Positions 12,251 through 24,734 of a stretch of DNA of 64,000 bases are shown piece by piece; the first letter of the stretch is position 1, and every line of letters starts with the position of its first letter. This DNA comes from Limanda limanda (Eukaryota; Chordata; Actinopteri; Pleuronectiformes; Pleuronectidae), in NCBI RefSeq assembly GCF_963576545.1, contig NC_083639.1:19020118-19084117 (forward strand), written 5' to 3'. A program made the translations under genes and the position numbers. The notes beneath the pieces are model-generated. The model did no database searches and was not told the origin of the DNA. It worked only from the letters and a program-made list of their open reading frames with translations.

Positions 12251-13810
12251 TAGGGCTACGTTGTAGCACTAACGGGCCCGAGCACACGCACGTTTGAAGT
12301 CTGTTGCGGTCGGTGAAGAGACAGCGTTCAATGACCAAGCGCTCGTCTCCGCGTGCATGCGTTTGCGCACTGCGGCAACGATAAACGCTTCACTTCCTGT
12401 AGCCAGTAGGTGGCGCTGTGATTTTTAGTCATTGTGTCATTGTAGATGTCATCAGGACTCGACTCTCATCTTACATGCCTAGTTTGGACTTGATTGAACC
12501 AAATATGCCTGAGATACAGAAGCTCGTGTTTCGATGGCGTGTAATCAAACTTTGACGCCAGGCCACGGTCACAGGGTATGACGAAACGTTAAAATTCCAA
12601 TAACTTTAGATCTCCATCTTGTTGTGAAGATATTCGTCTAAATTTGAAGTTGATCCGAAGAAAGCTCTACGACAAGTACATCGAAGTAAAAATATGGATT
12701 ATGGCCAAAATGGCCACTAAATCAAAAATGTCGGACTTCCTGTTTGGTTTACCATATGTATCCAAGAGACTTATTTCTTTGTCATGACAAGGCACATGTC
12801 CCTGTCGATTTTTGTAGAAGTAAGCCAATCGTAGTGCTGGGGCTGCCCTTTAGGGGGCGCTAGTCAGTTATTTTGCCACGTCCATTCCTTAAACCCGTCT
12901 GACAGCTTTCAGGGGGGGGCTGTTGACACACACATGTAGTTTGAGGGAGATGAACCTTGAACACAGAAGTTACAGCGATTTCGTGTGTCATGGCGAGTTG
13001 ATGAACTTTGATGCCACGCCATTAATATGGCGTTTGACGAAAAGTCACAGTAATCTTATATCTCCATTATTAATGTCTTGAGAGCCATTTGACATAGTTT
13101 CACATGGTTTTGCAAAGTGGATGAGGAGGAATACTTCCAAGTGTAAGACGTACCCAAAACAAGACATTCCTGCTGCCACCAGGGGGCGCTATGATTTTCA
13201 GTCACGATTTCTGTGTAGATGTCTTCGGGTCGTGACTCTTGTCTTATGTGTCTAGTTTGGACTCGATCGGACCAAATATGTCAGAGATACAGACGCCCGT
13301 GTTTTGATGGCGTTTAATCAAACTTTGACGCAACGCCACGGTCACACGCTCTGACGAAAAGTTGATTTTTTGATAACTTTAGTACTCCATATTGTTCTGA
13401 TTAGACTCGTCTAAATTTTAAGTTGATCCGATGAAAGCTCTACGACAAGTACATCAAAGTAAAAATGTTGAATATGGCCAAAATGGCCACTAAATCCAAA
13501 ATGGTGGACTTCCTGTTGCATATTTCATAACGCACTGAGAGACTTTTTTGTGCGTCTTGTCATGATACATAACCACCTTTTTTTTCGTGAGGATCGGTGA
13601 AAGTTAACTGAGGGGGCTTTCCGTAGGTGGCGCTGTTGAGCTATTTTGCCACGCCCATTTCCAAATACTCCAGAATACGTAAATTTTCACCCATTTCTAA
13701 CTCCCTGCAAAGTTTAACAACTTTTTGAGCAAGGGAAAGCCCTCAAAAAGCCAATTCATTTGTTCCTTTCAATTTCAATAGGGCCTCCCACCGGAGGTGC
13801 TCGGGCCCTA
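12251..13810. mobile_element. 1.56-kb non-autonomous element, copy 1
   Basis: It begins TAGGGCTACGTTGTAGCACT and ends GGAGGTGCTCGGGCCCTA. An inner left GGGCCCGAGCAC is the reverse complement of the right GTGCTCGGGCCC, which gives terminal inverted repeats. Copy 2 follows after only two bases. Inside, a ~600-700-bp block (CTTCCTGTAGCCA to GGACTTCCTGTT) is repeated a second time in diverged form. The block carries GGTGGCGCTG/GGGGGCGCT motifs and TGATGGCGTTTAATCAAACT-like sequence. No coding region is present. The superfamily is unknown to me. Confidence 0.75.
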
Positions 13811-13812
13811 AC

Positions 13813-15395
13813 TAGGGCTACGTTGTAGCACTAACGGGCCCGAGTACACGCGCGTTCCAAGTCTGTTGCGGCCGGGGAAGAGAGAGCGTTGGATGAGCAA
13901 GCGCTCGTCTCCGCGTTGCATGCGTTCGGCACTGCGGCAAGGATTAACGCTTCACTTCCTGTAGCCACCAGGGGGCGCTGTGATTTTAAGTCACGATTTC
14001 TCTGTAGATGTCTTCAGGTCGGGAATCTTGTCTTATGTGTCTAGTTTGGATATGATCAGACCAAATATGTCTGAGATACAGAAACTCGTGTGTTGATGGC
14101 GTTTCATCAAACTTTGACGCCACGCCATGGTCAGAGGCTCTAACGAAAAAATAAAATTTTGATAACTTTCGATCTCCAACTTGTTGTGATTAGACTCATA
14201 TAAATTTTAAGTTGATCTGAGGAAAGGTCTACGACAAGTATATCAAAGTAAATATGCAGAATATGGCCAAAATGGCCACCAAATCCAAAATGGCGGGCTT
14301 CCTGTTTACTCTAGCATATTTATCCAAGAGACTTATTTCTTTGTCATGAAAAGACACATGTTCCCGTTGATTTTCGTAGCTGTAGGCCAATCATAGTGCC
14401 GGGGCTGCCCTTTAGGGGGCGCTGGTCAGTTATTTTGCCACGCCCATTTCTTAAACCCATCTGACAGTCTTCAGGGGGGGGCTGTTGACACACACGTTTA
14501 GTTTGAGGGAGATTGAACTTTGAACACAGAAGTTACAGCGATTTCGTGTGTCATGGCGAGTTGATGAACTTTGATGCCACGCCATTAATATGGCGTTTGA
14601 CGAAAAGTCACAGTAATCTTATATCTTCATTATCAATGCCTTGAGACCCATTCGCCACAGTTTGACATGGTTGCGCAAAGTGGATGAGGAGTAATACTTC
14701 CAAGTGTAAGACGTACAAAAAACAAGACATTTCCTGCTGCCACCAGGGGGCGCTGTGATTTTAAGTCACGATTTCTGTGTTGTTGTCTTTGGGTCGTGAC
14801 TCTTGTATTCTGTGTGTAGTTTGGACTTGATTAGACCAAATATGTCCAAGATACAGACGCCCGTGTTTTGATGGCGTTTAATCAAACTTTGACGCCACGC
14901 CACGGTCACAGGCTCTGACGAAAAGTTGATTTTTTTGATAACTTTAGTAGTCCATATTGTTGTGATGACACTCGTCTAAATTTTAAGTTGATCCGATGAA
15001 AGCCCTACGACAAGTACATCAAAGTAAAAACGTGGAATATCGCCAAAATGGCGACTAAATCCAAAATGGCGGACTTCCTGTTGTTTTTTTAATAACGCAC
15101 TGAGAGACTTTTTTGTGCGTCTGGTCATGATACACAACCATCTCTTTTTTCGTGAGTATCGGTGAAAGTTAACTGAGGGGGCTTTCTGTAGGTGGCGCTG
15201 TTGAGCTATTTTGCCACGCCTATTTCCAAATACTACAGAATATGGCCATTTTCACACATTTCTAATTTACTGCAAAGTTTAGAAACTTTTTGAGCATGGG
15301 AAAGCCCTCAAAAAGCCAATTTAACTTGGCGGAGAATAATAATAAGAATCATTTCAATTTCAATAGGGCCTCCCACCGGAGGTGCTCGGGCCCTA
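13813..15395. mobile_element. 1.58-kb non-autonomous element, copy 2
   Basis: This is a head-to-tail second copy of the preceding element, with the same ends and the same internal two-block layout. It differs by many substitutions and by an extra AATAATAATAAGAAT-like insert near its right end (about 15,334-15,350). Its left half and right half can each be aligned with both halves of copy 1. The direct tandem state could be an unequal exchange or a second insertion at the end of the first. Confidence 0.75.
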
Positions 15396-16344
15396 AAAAT
15401 GTAATTCCTGACTGTTGCAAACAAAGCTGGGCTGCAATATTTTCATTCTGACTTACACTTAAATCTCCTTACAGTACATAGCAAAAAAGGGGGGGATAGA
15501 GAACATTAATGATTCACTGGCTCGCTGACTCTTGAGGGGCCCCACCATGCTTTGTGGGTGCTGCAGCAGAGATGCTCAATATGCAGCGCTGGTCGTGCCA
15601 GTTGGCAGCAGGGTGCCGTCAGTTGGCACTGCTTACAGCCCTTGTAGGTACTGACATCTTCAACAGGATTCTAACATCCCATATGCCCCCACTACCACCC
15701 CCACTCTCCTGAATCTAGACATCTATCCTCACCAGAGCCTGAAGTAAGACTGGGGATCACACACACTGTGCTCTATATCCCCCCTCCATATCTCATTATG
15801 CTCCCTGCTGCAGAGATGAGGGGTTTTCACTGCTGTGCATAAAACCTTGGGAAATAATCAGGCAGTAGCTTAAGCGCTTCTCAATCACACCTGTGCATAA
15901 CAACCGCTCACTTGTGAATTCAATGTCCCAGCAGCAGCATCTTTGTTTTTCCTCCCCTCACATTTTTATCCTCCTTCTCCTCATCCTCCTCCTCCTCGTG
16001 CACCGTCCTCATTATCAGTCGCTGTTAGGAGCACTGCAGCTGCAGCGGCGCAGGCAGTAGCTGCCGTGAACCTCGTCGCCTCCGTGAAGATCAGACGCTT
16101 CCAAATCACTGACTAGAACATGACACAGACAAACAGTGCAGTGTTGCAGGCATCTTCACAGGCACTGACAGGTGAAATCCGTATAAAACCCACTTATTAT
16201 GATATCTGTGAGCTGATAATGTTCCTCTCTCCCCCTGATGTGAGGTGTTTTATTACACAAGGGTCTCCTTGTGTCATAGTGAACAGCACTCCTTCAAACA
16301 ATCTGAGCTGTTGGTGCTCAGTCTCTTACGTTTTTGGCTCTTTC
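15396..16344. other. No recognisable gene
   Basis: Moderately GC-rich in places, with a pyrimidine tract of CCT/CTC repeats at about 15,945-16,000. No open frame with a recognisable domain was found. Confidence 0.5.
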
Positions 16345-17600
16345 ATATTAAAGCTGCTTTCAGACATGCACCGATCTCCAGATAATCTCTAAACATTCTC
16401 CAGAGGGGCTGTATGTGTGAACGTAAGTGAGAGACCCCGGGCAAGATTCTACTGACACCTGTTGAGATATCTATGTTTTGTTCTCTATCTTATGAATATA
16501 TTTTACTATATTTTACCTACATTTATACCCTGTGAATCAATATTAGCTGTATAGTCTATAGAATTAACAATATTACAACTGTTTGTTTCATCTGGAGTAA
16601 TGTATAACTTCTGGACTCAGGCACAGGGTCAAACACAGAGTGTAACCATTTGAGTGTTAAACTGACTGCAAAGTGCAACTTGGGGAAAGCCTGAGAAGGA
16701 AATTCATCTTGAGATTTGAGATAATGAAAGCACGGATTCTCAGGAAGGAGAGAGGACTAAAACAATGAACCATTTCATGAATTATTATGGGAAAAACATA
16801 TGAAATCCTCCTCTAAGGTCTAATCTGCTTGGTCTCTCCACTGTAAAAAACTCCCTTCTTGATAGAGACACCTGGTGGAGTAAACCTTCTCTCACAATGA
16901 TGTGCTTGCAAAAAACTGCACTTTGAGAGACAGTTCACATCTGGCCAATTGCTGCGTGCCCTCAAGAAAAGAACCGCCTCTGTGTTGCACTCTGTGTCTT
17001 TTACAAATACTGTGGACTTGGAAAAGTGGGGGCTTCTTCTCGACATGATCCAGTGACCTGGTGACGTGTCCTGGAGAACTCCAGAGACTCTCTGTAAGTA
17101 TTGTTCTTATACAATAAATGTATTACTGTGAAACTTTTGAACACTGATCTTGTCTGAATTATTAACCTTTCCCACTTGAACCTCGAATCAACGAACACGC
17201 TGTCTGGTCCAGAAGGGACCGGGCTCAACACACCCCAAGTAAAAAGTCTGCATAATGTCCATATGAGTCCATGTGAGAACGCAGCAGGAGATCCTCAGGA
17301 GGGTCCACCACGAGTGAGCGGGTGGTGTGATAACATTTCTTAACACTTGATGGATGCAAAACTGAAAAAAAAGGAAACATAGCAGTACTTCAGGATGAAA
17401 ATACAGAGCCATACACATACAGCTGTTGGTGATAAGGGCCAACACTGGTGTCAATGTGCTGTAAACAAAAGCTCATATCTGCAGTGGAATTAACATGTTA
17501 CATCGTGCCTTTGCCTGTTGTGCCACCCCTCACCTGATAGCTCTGGGGATTTCTGCGTTGTTGTGAACCCACTGTTCACGAGTGAAAGGCAAACAATCCA
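16345..17600. repeat. Older interspersed repeat split by a solo LTR
   Basis: The left part (GCTGCTTTCAGACATGCACC to GGGCTGTATGTGTGAACG) and the right part (CCCAAGTAAAAAGTCTGCAT, then GAGAACGCAGCAGGAGATCC) resemble consecutive parts of one fish-type repeat. They are separated by the 771-bp LTR. Outer limits are approximate and the family is not named. Confidence 0.4.
16460..17230 (+). mobile_element. Solo LTR
   Basis: The 771-bp segment starts TGTTGAG and ends CTCAACA, a perfect 7-bp terminal inverted repeat of the LTR TG...CA type. It is flanked by CACC on both sides (16,456-16,459 and 17,231-17,234), a 4-bp target duplication. An AATAAA signal lies near 17,113, followed by a short pyrimidine- and T-containing tail, as expected for R-U5. 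No internal retroelement region is attached, so it is most simply the product of LTR-LTR recombination. The orientation is inferred from the polyadenylation signal. Confidence 0.75.
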
Positions 17601-17609
17601 TTCAATTGG

Positions 17610-18530
17610 ATCCGGACTTTCTCACTTCATGTCTGTCAACAGCTTAAGTGAAGCCACCCAAACATCTGTCTGCAAGACTAAACTGAGGCATTAATCATGA
17701 CTAGAAAACCTGGTGCATTGTTTCTGTGACACTTCATAAGATAGAGGACATACATTTGCAAGTTTTCAGAAGATTTATGAGTTTCATTTTGACATCTGTA
17801 CAAAAAAGCAGCCACAGAGGTGCTGCAACTGTACATTGGCATCAAACATCCCCCCCAGATGGAAAAAGAGGAAAAGGTCCTGTTTTCAGCACTTCATTAT
17901 CTCATCTTCATCTCAAACACCCAACAGCAGACCTGTCAAACTGTGTACTTGGGGGCTCAGTATTCTTGTTGACGTGAAAGAGAACATTTCAGAGAAACAG
18001 AGTGACTAAGAAACCTCAGAGTGGATTCCTTTTCATCCACTGTAAAATTGGAATTCCAAGGGAAAAGAAGAGGGGGGGGGTCTTCCTGCAGTCCAGCATC
18101 GTCCAAGTGAATGAGTTCATGTTAGCCCACCTCCAGTTCCCTGGCTCGCTCATTAGGAGCTCGGCACTCAGAGTTATGTTTGGATGGCTCCCAATTGGAA
18201 ACACACGTTTGGAGCTGGGCCAAGCTGTCAGCTTCGCGCATGATTTCCAGCGTGAATGATGGCCGACTACTTGGATGGAGTTGTCCTCCGGGGCTGTCAG
18301 CGGAGCAAACTTTGCATCCAACTGAGTCAATCACTCAGAGCAGCTTGTTCCGACTCAAGTGAGTGTTCAAATGTGACACAAAAACAGAACATGTGAACAT
18401 AAGGGTTTTCAAATAGTGTGTTTGCTCTGTGGACGGGTCTGAGGATTTGAGAAAAGCAATATCATAATTAATATGATAACAAAAGCACATTTTCACTATT
18501 AAGAAGCCTGTTTAGAGCTAAGTCTGTATG
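17610..18530. other. No recognisable gene
   Basis: Short open frames occur on both strands around 18,002-18,362, but none shows a recognisable domain. A run of nine G lies near 18,073. Confidence 0.5.
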
Positions 18531-18539
18531 CACATACAG

Positions 18540-18865
18540 ACTCAGTAGAATACATACCTCCACAAAGGCCCAATAGTGTATAATCTTAATTGTCCATGTA
18601 AATTCAATGACGCTTCACCAAATTGCACAAACTCAGAGATATGACTCCCCTAAACATGCTTTATTTTTTTCATCAAGATTTATCGCAGTTTCCCTTATTA
18701 TCCCTGGGAAATCTTGAAAATGGTCAAAGGTAGTGAAAGATCCGTTCCTGGATCTGCCACTCAGATTCATAAACTAGTGGGATATTTTGTCTCTGTGTCT
18801 CACATTCCACCAAGTTTTGTGGAAATTGTGGATGGACTGTATTTATAATATATTTTCTAGTTTTA
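18540..18865. repeat. Interspersed fish-type repeat fragment (CCTCCACAAAGGCC to CCACCAAGTTTTGTGGAAAT)
   Basis: The order TACCTCCACAAAGGCCCAAT, CACCAAATTGCACA, GATCCGTTCCTGGATCTGCC and CATTCCACCAAGTTTTGTGG is that of a repeat found widely in teleost DNA. No coding potential. Boundaries are approximate. Confidence 0.5.
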
Positions 18866-18869
18866 CCAA

Positions 18870-20565
18870 TTCATTCTAAGTGCCTCTTTCGGACCGGTAG
18901 CCTTTTGAAATTGATCCCTCTGTGCAAAACACATTTTTTGACACAAAAAACAAAAGCCAGAAACTGCTCTCTCAAAAGTATTGCTGGTCCAGTTCCACAT
19001 GTGGACAAATCACCATTTGGCAAGCCCTGGAGCAGGTACAGATTAAATATCATAGCTAATGGATACATGGGTATGCATAGCCAGTCCAAGAATATACATA
19101 AATATCCTGTTTGAGACCTACTAAAATTTTACTCAAGTAAATAAACTTTCACAAAAAATCCCCTTTCTGAAGCCTTCAGTATGTCATCTGTATTAGTTAT
19201 CAGCATCTCCCTCACGGATCACTTTTAGCTTCTGGTAACAGAATAAAAATGCTAAAAAACAGACATTTTGAATTTTGCAACGGCATCAAGGTTTAATGCA
19301 AAACCAACTCTCCACTACCTTATTGAAATTCAGGGTTTATACTTGCTAACAGCTAATTCTGCACTCACTGCTGGGGGCTGGTTAGGGTTCCTCCTTTGAA
19401 GACAGAACATTTTCCAGCGTACCTTCTGAATATGTCAAGTGTATGACAAAAAAAATTACTTCCGATTTTGATCTAGTGATAATAACACCTGTATATGACC
19501 CTTGTGCTAGGAATAAATATTTGGAAGAGGTGGATATTCCACCGAAAGTCATCTTATAATTCCATAAATTCATTAGAATTTCTTGTACAGGACGATGTAT
19601 TGTTGTCTTTCACATTTTTTGATAGGTGTCTTCCCGAGCTCTCGTTGCTTCATCTTGGCTTCATCCTCTTCCTCTCCACTGACTGGGCTGTGAAACCGCA
19701 GTTATGGGAGCCCCAATTAAATGGATGGTGCGTCCAATGCAGTTTGGTCCTATTAATAATCAAGTAGGGCGAATATTGCACAGTTCATATACTTAAAACA
19801 TGAAGTTCAGTGAGCGGGTCAAGTCTGATTCCACACTGCAGGCTGACAGGCAGTGAGAAACCATTTGTTCAGTAATAATTAGCTTTAATGATTAAGCAAT
19901 GCAAGACAGAGGAGTTAGGAGGAAACTGCCTAAGAGCCACAACAACACATGCAGCAGCAAAGATCCAAAGTTAATTTTTGGATGGCATAATCTCCTCTAT
20001 AATGTGTGTACTCTTGAGGTTGGAAAATCAATCCTGAGTGGAAGAAAGACCCATCCAAACCAAATAAACCCGTGGCAGTCTTGTTTAATGGATTCATGAT
20101 CTAAGTATGATGTCTAAATGGTGTCAGAACGCAGCTAGCAGGGCCCTGAGGGCAAGTTGTGACAGATATCAGAGGCTGAGTTTCTGACCTCTCAAAGCTC
20201 CGAGGCTCATCAATAATTTACTGCACCGCCGGTGATGTTAACACCATCCTTACACATGCTCATTATGTAGGCTTCATATATGCCCACATTCAACGTGCAT
20301 GACCACACTCAGACATTTGTTCAATACACACACAGAAAAACATACATAAACAGTGAGTTACAGTTATAAAATGGCCCTCATTATCTTGTATTATCTTGAC
20401 GAGCTACAGATAATAACAAAGAGGAAAATAGATATTGCCATGTGCTATTGCCATGTGTAGACAATTTTCCAAGATGTACAGGATTGTCTGAGAGGACAAT
20501 TTCTTGTTTTTTTGTTTAGCTCCTGTCACAACATATTAAGAAAATATGCAGCAGCTGTGAAAGGA
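18870..20565. other. No recognisable gene
   Basis: AT-rich sequence with open frames under 91 codons and no recognised domain or RNA gene. Confidence 0.5.
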
Positions 20566-20569
20566 AAAA

Positions 20570-22211
20570 AGTCCGCCCACATACAGGCTGAAGAAAAAAA
20601 AGAGGTAGAGTTCTTCAACAGAGATTTACTGTTCCACTTTATGAGCGCTGTGGCTGCTACTCGATAAATTCTTTATCATTCTGTCTTGGAATTTACATAT
20701 AGGCCTAAATTCCCTTTTACCATCAAAGACAAACATAAAGTGCCTAAGGTTGATCTGAATGATTGAGTCTCAAACAGGAATGTAAATGTTTTAAGTTGAG
20801 GTCATTTAGGTGTGAGGTTATGTCAACTAAGAAGGCCATAAACATTTTTTTTCTCTCTCATCTTCCAAAAACTGAGCAATCTGTCTGGCTTATTATTCTG
20901 TTGTTCTAGGAACATTTTTAATTCATTTCAATTGGCCCAAACGCGAGCTGGAACTCTGCCTTTGCTCAACCATCTAACATTGCAGTGTAGCAGTAGGTCA
21001 TTGAATTTGCACCAACTTCCGTCAGGAATTCTCAAAGGAGGAGTTGTTTATGTGATGACGATGCCCTGAGAAAGTTGATAAGTTTCATCACAGTATTCAT
21101 ACCTCTGCATACTGTTCTGAAAGAGTAGAGCTGAGAAAAGACTGGTGGATAATGCAGTGGTATGAGGAGAGGTCAAGATTGTCCTCTCTCATTCGAGTAA
21201 CTGCTCCTTTTTCTTTACCCATCATAGAGGGAGCTCCATCTGTGGTGATGGACAAATCCTTCATACTGATACCTCTCTGTGTTAACATTTCTTTTATAGC
21301 GAAGTATATGTCTTCCCCTCTGGTGTGCGTTGTAAGTGCTGTGATGCCTAAAATGTCCTCACAGAAATCTTTCCTCTCTGCGCGGTAAAATCTGACATAA
21401 ACCAAAAGTTGAGCATTGTCACTAATACCAGTTGACTCATTAACTGCTAAGGCTATGCAAGGTGCACTCGTGATAGCAGCAGTGAGCTGTGACTGAACAT
21501 CCTCTCCTAATATTTCTGTGCGTCTTGTGGCTGAGAGAGTGATTTTTTCAATATTTTCTCTCAGTTCACAGCTTTCTCTCCATCCAGAAGTGTTTGGGAC
21601 ACACCATTCATGCACTCTTTAACAATGCTCCCATTTGTGAAGGGCTTTTTATCGGTCCCAAAATCCACTGTATTCTCAGTGAACACTCGTATGTTGGCTG
21701 TTGTGCGGAGAGGGAAAGAGAGAGGACCAGCGTAGATTGCTCATACTGGGCTTTGAGTTCATTTATTTCCCGCGTCCTTACCTCCGACTGCTGCGGGTAC
21801 AAGTCTTCAAAGTGTCTGTGTTTGGTTTCATAATGGCGTTTTAGATTGCCGCTTTTGACAACCGCAACAGACTCAAAGCAAGGTCTCGTTGAGCTCACTG
21901 CAGGAAGAACAAACACATACTTTTCTGTCCACTCTGGTCGGAAGGCTCGGTTTTCAACGTGAACTATCCTTACTTTTGATAACGCCATATTTCGCCTTCA
22001 TCCGTGTGTCTCTGTCTGCGTGCTTCTCTCTACCAAGCAACCCGGCTACACAGTATATGATAGCAACACATGGGACCCAATTGGCTCCACTGGGTTGGCG
22101 TCATTATGCCTGATTAAAAGTCTCTTAAAAGTCAAACTAGGCCGCCGATGTTATTTAGAATTTGTTCTTTTTTAATGATTTGGACCGGAGTCCGCCAGTT
22201 GGTGACCCCTG
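20570..22211 (-). mobile_element. Decayed hAT (Charlie-type) transposon
   Basis: The right end at 22,182-22,211 reads, on the minus strand, CAGGGGTCACCAACTGGCGG, a characteristic hAT-Charlie terminal repeat. The minus strand then encodes a broken transposase as far as about 20,600. I found no matching inverted repeat on the left, so that end may be deleted. The target duplication cannot be determined. Confidence 0.7.
20600..21988 (-). pseudogene. hAT transposase remnant related to GTF2IRD2/SCAND3-type proteins
   Basis: Two overlapping minus-strand pieces are open: 21,608-21,988 (126 residues) and 21,097-21,615 (172 residues). The first has a BED-like C-terminal part, VKSGNLKRHYETKH near residues 65-78. 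The second carries ALAVNESTGISDNAQLLVYV and ITTDGAPSMMGKEKG, the RNase H-like catalytic core of hAT transposases as found in GTF2IRD2- and SCAND3-like domesticated proteins. Further left, KLINFLRA, LLLHCNVRWLSKG-like and FLVDITSHLNDLN are readable, but only by changing frame. Several stops and indels make it non-functional. Confidence 0.8.
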
Positions 22212-23641
22212 ATTTAGAGTATCAGATCTACTTGCTGGATTTTCAGAATCATTGATTGCTGCATTCCAGTGGTCACAGTTGAGAACTAACTGTATTAAAA
22301 TGATTTATTTGTATTATTTATGATTTTTATTATTTATCTTTTGTCAGTGTTAAGGAAGGCATTACACAGTTATTATTCTTAGAATAATGTAACGTGGAAT
22401 GATCATTTTAATAACAGATTAATTGAGAAAATAAGAGGCAATAAATCAACAAGTAAATCCATCAGTAAGCTAATTTGGTGACTTGTTAATAAGTCTTAAA
22501 AAAATAATAAAGGGCCCAATAGATTTGAAGAACCCAAAATGAAATCTTAAAGCTGTTGATCGGTGAAATCCAACACAGAAAAATGACCTGTGTGAATAAA
22601 ATGAAGCGTGTAAACAGGGATATCAGCAGACAGGATCCACACGGTGTGAAACCCCCTTTGATTTCCGTCATCATCCTCTGAAAGTGTTTTGGTAAGGTGA
22701 GCTGGCTATTTATGCCATTGCATCAAGTCTTTTGTGCCATTGCTGGAACAACGCTCATTTTTCAAGCCACCTATCCTTTATAAAGTCACAATCAGAATCA
22801 CTATTCATTTGAAGCTTTACTAGAGCAATTAACATTAAAGACACTTATTAAATCATCAGTAATCATTATCTTCTTTCCTGATGGAACACTGAATAGAGAT
22901 GAAGAGTGCGAGGCGGAGCTGGCAGAGAACTGCTTTTAAAAGCTCCAGATGCTGCCACACTATCTTCACATTATCAGTCTGATAGAAACTAAGCTGATCA
23001 CGCACATCCGCATGGGCTGCAAAAATGCTGCACAGAACAGTTATTCCAAAGAGAAGGCTAGTAGGGCAGAGGAACAATCAAGAATTATTTATTATAGTGC
23101 ATTTATCAGCTGCTGACAAGATGGGAAAAAAAGCATTTACGGTATTTTAGAGATACATATGCACATATGCTGTCAGTTGTCCAGAAACATTTGAAAAATT
23201 AAAGTGGTTGGAAACATGAGTAGGTAGATGAGTTAAAAAAAAGAAAAGAAAAAAATAATATACATTTGTACTTCTTGCTTTATACCAGGTAATCCAACAC
23301 ACCTTCAGATGTTTAGGAAACACCAGAATGTAAAGAGGGGGAAAAATGTCAAAAAGGATGAGTCATCCGGTTACACAACCCTTCCAAGAAAACCTCCAGA
23401 TGTAGAAAAACAAAAACTGGAAAATGAATTTCCCTTGAGTGGTCAGCGTGATTATATGACAGTATCATCATCTTCACTCTGTTATGGGTGTGCATGGTTG
23501 ATTTCTTAATACAATGCAGGAACATTTGGGATCAATGTGAAGGAAACTGTTTCATGGCTGCTTGAACTGTTGATATATTCTCACTGGTACATTTTAACTG
23601 TCTGCTGTTGATAAGTAATGGGGATGGTTATTATTACCTCC
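22212..23641. other. No recognisable gene
   Basis: AT-rich, with open frames under 75 codons. No domain, RNA gene or clear repeat boundary seen. Confidence 0.5.
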
Positions 23642-23930
23642 TAGCGCTGGGCGATAAATCAATATAAATAATAATTACAATATTATTTTAAAAAGCAATA
23701 TAACACAATCCAAAATAATGCTAATACACTGTGTAAGCACAGTGAGGTGCCATAAAACGTTGCTCTACCTCAGATTCATCAAGTGTCATTCTCTGCTGAT
23801 AAAGAAATGTTTAAAAACCACAATCTTCACTCAGGAGCAAAAATCTGTCATTCATCTTTACAATTACTGATATCGATTGATGTGAATTTTTTCCTATCAA
23901 TCGATCCTACAAACATATAGCCCAGGACTA
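23642..23930. mobile_element. Short hAT-like MITE (GCTGGGCGATA type)
   Basis: The left end TAGCGCTGGGCGATA and the reverse complement of the right end, TAGTCCTGGGCTATA, are imperfect inverted repeats. The inside is AT-rich and has paired ATCGAT motifs near the right end. This resembles the short TAGGGCTGGGCGATA elements common in vertebrates. The flanks ATTACCTC and TACACCTC agree at six of eight positions, compatible with an old 8-bp duplication. Confidence 0.55.
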
Positions 23931-23934
23931 TACA

Positions 23935-24577
23935 CCTCTAAGGAGAGGAGGAGATTGTGAGCAGCATTACTCAAAAACTACTGAAACCATTTTCCTTATT
24001 CTTGGTGTTCCTTCTTTAATATGACAAGACATGGTGTTACCTCTGTTTAACAAATGCTGATGAATATTCTGTGGTCTTCACACAGCCCTGTGTTGTGCAA
24101 GCCGATGAGGTTGTGCAGAGGGTCATCATTTATATAACAACATGGGGAAGCGCCCCGGGTACATGCAGGGACTATACTGCCTGAAGCATCGAAGAGGCAT
24201 TTACGGTGCTGATTTATAAAGCAGGTCAGACTAGATGCCTCCCATTCCACTGTAATGACCTTACGCTCTGGAGGCTAATCCCAACACCAAAAACCATTGA
24301 GTCCAATCCTGAATCCAACCAATTGGTCCCGAGAACATTTTATTCAAGCTCATGCTAAAGTAAACCAGGTCATGCGAAACACCAACATAAAAAAACATTA
24401 AAATAGAATTGAAAACAACCCCTCACCAAAAGAACTAGATAAAAGACAATATGGGACCACCAGCACCAGTAAATAATAAACCAGAGTGGGAGCAACTCTA
24501 AGAAAGAACTTGTTGTTCCAATGGCGTGAAAGTAGCTGAAATTTACAAAGGAAACACAAATCCACCAATGATGCTGT
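23935..24577. other. No recognisable gene
   Basis: Unique-looking sequence up to the target duplication of the hAT element. A small piece near 23,965-24,000 (ACTCAAAAACTACTGAAACC) resembles part of a fish-type interspersed repeat. Confidence 0.45.
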
Positions 24578-24585
24578 AACTACAC
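24578..24585 (+). repeat. Target-site duplication of the hAT element, left copy
   Basis: AACTACAC occurs directly before the left terminal repeat and again directly after the right one at 33,231-33,238. The match is exact and 8 bp long, the length made by hAT transposases. Confidence 0.9.
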
Positions 24586-24730
24586 CAGGGGCGTCATTAG
24601 GCTTGTTTTATGGGGGCTGAAGCCCAGCCCCCCCAAATAATTATTGGGATTTAAAAAATAAAAAAAAAAATTTAATTTTTTTTTTTTAAATTAAACTATT
24701 GTTTTACACATGGACAAGTTATTTATTACG

Positions 24731-24734
24731 CTAA
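24731..24734 (+). repeat. Target-site duplication CTAA, left copy
   Basis: CTAA precedes the 5' LTR and follows the 3' LTR at 32,366-32,369, a 4-bp duplication normal for Ty3/Gypsy integration. Confidence 0.85.

Noticed and set aside
15940..16110. GC-richer stretch with pyrimidine tract as a promoter or CpG island
   Set aside because: Too short, and no adjacent coding exon was recognised.
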